The translations under genes and the position numbers were made by a program. From Geodermatophilaceae bacterium (lineage in GTDB: Bacteria; Actinomycetota; Actinomycetes; Mycobacteriales; Geodermatophilaceae): a stretch of DNA of 9,242 bases. The DNA lies in assembly GCA_013696785.1 (NCBI GenBank), contig JACCXW010000096.1, forward strand, positions 1 to 9,242. The letters are read 5' to 3'. How positions within the stretch are numbered: position 1 is the first letter of the stretch; the number at the start of each line of letters is the position of its first letter. Below are positions 6,296-9,242 of this stretch, piece after piece. A model generated the notes under the pieces. That model searched no databases. It saw nothing but the letters and a program-made list of their open reading frames with translations, and was not told where the DNA came from.

Positions 6296-7168
6296 TTGTC
6301 AGAGACCGCACACGAAAAGACCCAGACCGTCCGTGCCCAGCGCGGCCAGAGCCTGCGAGCGGACTGCGCCAACTGCTTCGGTCTGTGTTGTGTCGCCCTC
6401 TCCTTTTCGGCCTCCGCAGACTTCGCCATCGACAAGGGCGCCGGTGAACCCTGCCCCAATCTGCAATCGGAGTTCGGCTGCGGCATCTACCCCCGACTGC
6501 GCCAGAAAGGCTTCGGCGGGTGCGCCGCATTCGACTGTTTCGGTGCCGGTCAACAGGTCGCCCAGGTCACGTTCGCGGGACAGAGCTGGCGGCAGGCGCC
6601 GCACACCGCACCACAGATGTTCGCCGTGTTCACCGTCATGCGCCAGCTGCACGAGATGCTCTGGTATCTGAACGAGGCGCTCGGATTGATCCCGGCGGGG
6701 GCTCTGCACGCCGAGCTCGGTGCCGCTGTGGAGAACACCGAGCGACTTACCCGGGAGGCCCCGGATGCACTGACGGCGCTGGACGTGGCGACACACAGAG
6801 ACGGCGTCAACGCCCTCCTGAGCCGCACGAGTGGGCTCCTCCGCGCCGAAGCCGGCGGTCCGAAGACTGGGAAGAGCGCGCCGCGGAAGGCCCCGTCTCC
6901 GGGAGCCGATCTCATCGGGGCGAAGTTGCGCGACGCGGACCTGAGCGGCTCGAATCTGCGCGGCGCGTACCTCATCACCGCTGACCTCACCGGGGCCGAC
7001 CTCCGGGCCGCCGACCTCACCGGGGCCGACCTCAGAGCCGCCGACCTCAGCGGGGCCGATCTGTCGGGGAGCTTCTTCCTCACCCAGTCACAAGTCGACT
7101 CGGCCGTCGGCGACAGCGCGACGCGGCTGCCGCCCACGCTCTCGCGCCCGACGCACTGGTCGCGCTGA
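6296..7168 (+). CDS. Cysteine-rich N-terminal domain plus pentapeptide-repeat protein
   Basis: This is a 290-residue protein from TTG 6296, chosen for the perfect AGGAGG 8 bases upstream. Residues 20-90 hold eight cysteines (24, 27, 31, 32, 53, 62, 76, 81), beginning 'CANCFGLCC' and ending 'GFGGCAAFDCFGAG'. The CxxCxxxCC start recalls the YkgJ-type zinc/iron-chelating proteins, so metal or Fe-S binding is likely. A helical middle (about 105-185) follows. Residues 204-258 are eleven pentapeptides of the A(D/N)LxG type, such as 'ADLTGADLRAADLTG', which form a right-handed quadrilateral beta-helix. Some pentapeptide proteins mimic DNA and protect gyrase, but many have unknown roles. With only eleven repeats I would not claim gyrase protection. 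There is no signal peptide, so it should be cytoplasmic. It is divergent from the sigma operon. Confidence 0.88.
   Translation: MSETAHEKTQTVRAQRGQSLRADCANCFGLCCVALSFSASADFAIDKGAGEPCPNLQSEFGCGIYPRLRQKGFGGCAAFDCFGAGQQVAQVTFAGQSWRQAPHTAPQMFAVFTVMRQLHEMLWYLNEALGLIPAGALHAELGAAVENTERLTREAPDALTALDVATHRDGVNALLSRTSGLLRAEAGGPKTGKSAPRKAPSPGADLIGAKLRDADLSGSNLRGAYLITADLTGADLRAADLTGADLRAADLSGADLSGSFFLTQSQVDSAVGDSATRLPPTLSRPTHWSR
6980..7069 (+). repeat. Three tandem 30-bp units in the pentapeptide region
   Basis: Units at 6980-7009, 7010-7039 and 7040-7069 each encode two pentapeptides. The first two are almost identical, differing at a few bases near position 3 and near the end of the unit. The third is more diverged. 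This points to recent in-frame growth of the beta-helix by unit duplication. Confidence 0.8.
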
Positions 7169-7277
7169 GTGTCGATCCTGATCCTTGGTACGCCGCAGAT
7201 CCGATCCGCACGGCGGCCCGGCCAAGAATGTCGGCCGCGACATGTATCTGCCACCCTCGTGCGGCACTCCGTACTGC

Positions 7278-7826
7278 ATGCCACTGGGTACACCCGACGC
7301 ACGCGCGTTCCGCAAGACCGTCAACCGGTTCCCGACGGGCGTCACGGTGATCACCACGACCTACGCCGGGCGTCTGCGCGGACTGACCGCCACCGCCTTC
7401 GCCGGCATCTCGGCGGAGCCGCCGCTGGTCCTCGTCTGCTTCGATACCGCCGGCCTGACACTCGAGACGGCTGACCGGTTCGCGGTCTCGGTCCTGGCGC
7501 AGCACCAGTACGACGTCGCCCTTCGATTCGCCGAGCGCCGACGGCGGTGGTCCGCGGCCTTCGACGGCGTACCCACCTGGCCGGCTCGGGTCACTGGGGC
7601 ACCGGTGCTCTCGGGGGCGATCGCATGGTTCGACTGCGCGGTGCTGACCGTGCTGGACACCGCGGGCCAGAGCATGGTCGTCGGCCGGGTGCACGACCTC
7701 GGTCACGTCGACGGCGAACCCCTCCTGCAGGTGGACGGCGGGTACCGCGGGTTGGACCACCCGGTGCCTCCGCCGCTGCACCCGAATGCCACGGGTAACA
7801 CCCTGCTGTCCATTGCCGGCCTCTAG
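7278..7826 (+). CDS. Flavin reductase-like (FMN-binding split barrel) protein
   Basis: This is a 182-residue protein of the NAD(P)H:flavin oxidoreductase (RutF/HpaC-like) family, close to the usual 160-190 residues. Family features are the start 'FRKTVNRFPTGVTVIT' (11-26), 'GLTATAFAGISAEPPLVLVC' (35-54) for FMN contact, 'FAVSVLAQHQ' (68-77), and 'GRVHDLG' followed by 'PLLQVDGGYRGL'. Such enzymes reduce FMN or FAD with NAD(P)H for a partner monooxygenase. No monooxygenase is seen here, so the pathway is open. The start is uncertain: ATG 7278 fits the family and the shift to GC-rich codon use, while ATG 7242 or TTG 7185 would add 12 or 31 residues; none has a good ribosome binding site. It ends 15 bases before, and in the same frame as, the protease ATG. 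Confidence 0.87.
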   Translation: MPLGTPDARAFRKTVNRFPTGVTVITTTYAGRLRGLTATAFAGISAEPPLVLVCFDTAGLTLETADRFAVSVLAQHQYDVALRFAERRRRWSAAFDGVPTWPARVTGAPVLSGAIAWFDCAVLTVLDTAGQSMVVGRVHDLGHVDGEPLLQVDGGYRGLDHPVPPPLHPNATGNTLLSIAGL

Positions 7827-7827
7827 G

Positions 7828-7874
7828 ACGGGTACCCGTGGATGTTCCCGGGATCGTCGCCGGCCCTGGGCCGG
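7828..7874 (+). other. Cluster of palindromes at the reductase/protease junction; possible terminator
   Basis: Three palindromes lie in 47 bases after the reductase stop: ACGGGTACCCGT (7828-7839), TCCCGGGA (7846-7853) and CCGGCCC-T-GGGCCGG (7860-7874). The last could fold as a 6-bp GC stem with a 3-base loop, without a U tract. They overlap the first codons of the downstream protease frame. This may be leftover intergenic or terminator DNA rather than true coding sequence. Confidence 0.4.
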
Positions 7875-8792
7875 TCATCTCCGGTCAACGCCAAGCCAGC
7901 TCAGGCCGCGCCGTCGTCGCCAACTCTGAACGCCACTTCGGCGGCCTCGCTGGCCGCAGATCTTGACTCGTCCGGCACATATCGAGACAGCCGCACCGGC
8001 TCCATGGTCGTCACCGTGACCTCCGAGGCGCAGGCGCAGCGCGTCCGCGACGCCGGCGGAACCGCCAAGATCGTGCAGTTCAGCGGCTCGCAGCTGCAGG
8101 CCGCCTTCGACGTCCTCAACCGGGACGCCCTCATCCCCGGAACGGCATGGTCGATCGACCCGACCACCAACCAGGTGGTCGTCACCACCGATGAGACGGT
8201 GACCGGAGGCAAGCTGGCCGCGCTCACCGCCGTCACGAACCGGCTCGGTGAGAAGGTCCGGATCGAGACCACGCCCGGCGAATTCTCGACGCGGCTCGCC
8301 GGTGGCGACGCGATCTACGGCGGTGGCGCCCGCTGCTCGGCCGGCTTCAACGTCACCGACGGCGCGTACTCCTACCTGCTGACCGCCGGACACTGCGGCA
8401 ACATCGTCGACACCTGGTACGCCGACGGCGGCCAGTCGACCTTGGTCGGCTATGTCGAGGGCAGCAGCTTTCCCGGTGACGACTACGCGCTGGTCGGCTA
8501 CTACAACGACATCCCGCGCCCCGGCGAGGTGAACCTGTACAACGGCTCGTCCCAGGACATCACCTCTGCGGGGAACGCCTACGTCGGTGAGCAGGTACGG
8601 CGCAGCGGAAGCACGACCGGCGTCTTCGGCGGTCAGGTGCAGGGGCTCAATGCCACCGTCAACTACCAGGAGGGCTCGGTATTCGGCCTGATCCAGACCA
8701 ACGTCTGCGCCGAGGGCGGCGACAGCGGCGGCACGACGTTCTTCCAGCCCGTCACCGAGGCGCTGAGCGTCTACGGGATGAGCATCTACTGA
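7842..8792 (+). CDS. Streptogrisin-like S1 serine protease, probably a decayed copy
   Basis: This 316-residue frame follows the alpha-lytic protease/streptogrisin plan: propeptide at about 25-152, then a catalytic domain starting near 'GGDAIYGGGARC'. His184 ('LTAGHCG'), Asp214 ('PGDDYALVGY') and Ser295 ('EGGDSGG') are present. Two parts are missing. First, the frame begins just before a signal peptidase-like site ('KPAQAAP', 18-24) but has no basic n-region or hydrophobic core. Second, 'GDSGG' (293-297) runs directly into 'TTFFQPVTEAL'. Streptogrisins carry about 23 residues there, including the 'GLTSGG' S1-pocket strand and the partner of Cys289 (C191-C220 bond). Cys165 and Cys185 can still pair, leaving Cys289 alone. 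I infer an unexported or inactive product. Ribosome binding is weak (AGGACGG). The ATG is only the most upstream start in frame after the reductase TAG. Confidence 0.85.
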   Translation: MFPGSSPALGRSSPVNAKPAQAAPSSPTLNATSAASLAADLDSSGTYRDSRTGSMVVTVTSEAQAQRVRDAGGTAKIVQFSGSQLQAAFDVLNRDALIPGTAWSIDPTTNQVVVTTDETVTGGKLAALTAVTNRLGEKVRIETTPGEFSTRLAGGDAIYGGGARCSAGFNVTDGAYSYLLTAGHCGNIVDTWYADGGQSTLVGYVEGSSFPGDDYALVGYYNDIPRPGEVNLYNGSSQDITSAGNAYVGEQVRRSGSTTGVFGGQVQGLNATVNYQEGSVFGLIQTNVCAEGGDSGGTTFFQPVTEALSVYGMSIY

Positions 8793-8855
8793 TCGAAGGC
8801 GTCAGCCGGCAGGCGCTCGGTACCTATTGTCACTAGCCGGTATCCCTGCCCGACT

Positions 8856-8887
8856 CGAAGCCCCCCGGCCGCCGCCGGGGGGCTTCG
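8856..8887 (+). terminator. Strong GC hairpin, likely transcription terminator
   Basis: A perfect 13-bp stem (8856-8868 with 8875-8887) has loop CCGCCG. It lies 64 bases after the first protease stop. There is no long T run after it, which is common in actinomycete terminators. It separates the two protease genes. The rest of 8793-9029 holds no gene; it is terminator and then promoter region for the next gene. Confidence 0.8.
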
Positions 8888-8961
8888 TCTCGCCAAAGAT
8901 GGCGTCGTCCCACCGGAATTGGCGCTGAGTGACTGATGCCGCACGGGGCGTGTGGCATACA

Positions 8962-9000
8962 TCACGAACTGATAACGTCGTGACAATTACGTGATCACGT
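8962..9000 (+). promoter_or_regulatory. Inverted repeats upstream of second protease (candidate operator/promoter region)
   Basis: TCACGA (8962-8967) and TCGTGA (8978-8983) form an inverted repeat with a 10-base spacer. It is followed by the perfect 12-base palindrome ACGTGATCACGT (8989-9000). They lie 30-68 bases upstream of the GTG start, where a promoter is expected. The local drop in GC fits a regulatory region. No clear -35/-10 boxes could be chosen. Confidence 0.45.
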
Positions 9001-9018
9001 GAGTGTCCCCACCGCTCC

Positions 9019-9024
9019 AGGAGG
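9019..9024 (+). promoter_or_regulatory. Shine-Dalgarno AGGAGG for second protease
   Basis: AGGAGG lies 5 bases before GTG 9030-9032. It fixes the start and contrasts with the weak site in front of the first protease copy. Confidence 0.75.
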
Positions 9025-9029
9025 CTCCT

Positions 9030-9242
9030 GTGAAGCTTGACAACACGCCGCGCTACCGCGCTGCTCTCGCATTCGCCGCAGCCGCGCTGATGACTCTCGG
9101 CCTGCAAGCCGGACCCGCGCAGGCCGCTCCCGCGGGCCCGTCGCTCGATGCGACCACCGCTGAAGCGCTGGCCGTCGACCTCGGCTCGGCCGGCAGCTAC
9201 CTCGACGCAGACACCGGCGCAATGGTCGTCACGGTCACCAGC
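9030..9242 (+). CDS. Streptogrisin-like secreted serine protease (5' part; 3' end outside window)
   Basis: GTG 9030 follows a perfect AGGAGG. The 71 residues present hold a full signal peptide: basic start 'VKLDNTPRYR', hydrophobic core 'AALAFAAAALMTLGL', and cleavage site 'GPAQA/AP'. The beginning of an alpha-lytic/streptogrisin propeptide follows, with 'AVDLGSAGSYLDADTGAMVV'. From the cleavage region to 'VTVTS', 28 of 44 residues match the upstream copy by my count, so the two are tandem paralogues. The protein should be exported as a zymogen that matures by removing its own propeptide. The catalytic domain lies beyond the window, so activity cannot be judged here. A hairpin terminator upstream suggests it is transcribed on its own. 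Confidence 0.9.
   Translation, partial: MKLDNTPRYRAALAFAAAALMTLGLQAGPAQAAPAGPSLDATTAEALAVDLGSAGSYLDADTGAMVVTVTS

Noticed and set aside
7211..7240. CGGCC...GGCCG inverted repeat as a terminator after the pentapeptide gene
   Set aside because: The arms are only 5 bases with a 9-base loop and no T run; such repeats are expected by chance in this GC content.

Overview
The window is high-GC DNA with GC-rich third codon positions, GTG/TTG starts and purine-rich ribosome binding sites. Its gene content (streptogrisin-type proteases, an ECF sigma factor, a TPR-CHAT protein) points to an actinomycete (Actinomycetota). The genus cannot be fixed from the sequence. I see no rRNA, tRNA, insertion sequence or CRISPR array.

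Layout. At 1-767 (+) is the 3' end of a surface or secreted protein with a DUF11-like repeat and a C-terminal proprotein-convertase P-domain. Converging on it from the minus strand (6180 down to 781) is a compact four-gene unit. In order of transcription it encodes an ECF-type sigma-70 factor, a 159-residue soluble protein of unknown function, a cytoplasmic-looking subtilase (S8) with a triple PFHSSN repeat ahead of its catalytic domain, and an 831-residue TPR-CHAT (caspase-like) protein. The junctions are a 4-base overlap, a 37-base gap and a 21-base gap, so it very probably is one operon. A divergent region of about 115 bases (6181-6295) leads to a plus-strand gene for a cysteine-rich, pentapeptide-repeat protein (6296-7168), then a flavin-reductase-like gene (about 7278-7826). 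Two tandem streptogrisin-like proteases follow. The first (7842-8792) appears decayed: it has no signal peptide and no S1-pocket segment. The second (from 9030) has an intact signal peptide and ribosome binding site and runs off the window.

How the parts may work together. The minus-strand operon is the most interesting content. It joins two different peptidases with intact catalytic residues (subtilase and CHAT) to a sigma factor and a small candidate regulator, all apparently cytoplasmic. The set recalls the CRISPR type III-E arrangement, in which the TPR-CHAT protease Csx29 cleaves Csx30 and thereby affects an ECF sigma factor; here there is no CRISPR component. A proteolysis-controlled transcription switch, perhaps a stress or defence system, is a reasonable inference but is not shown by sequence alone. 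The plus-strand genes from 6296 on look like ordinary accessory genes. The protease pair shows duplication followed by decay of one copy.
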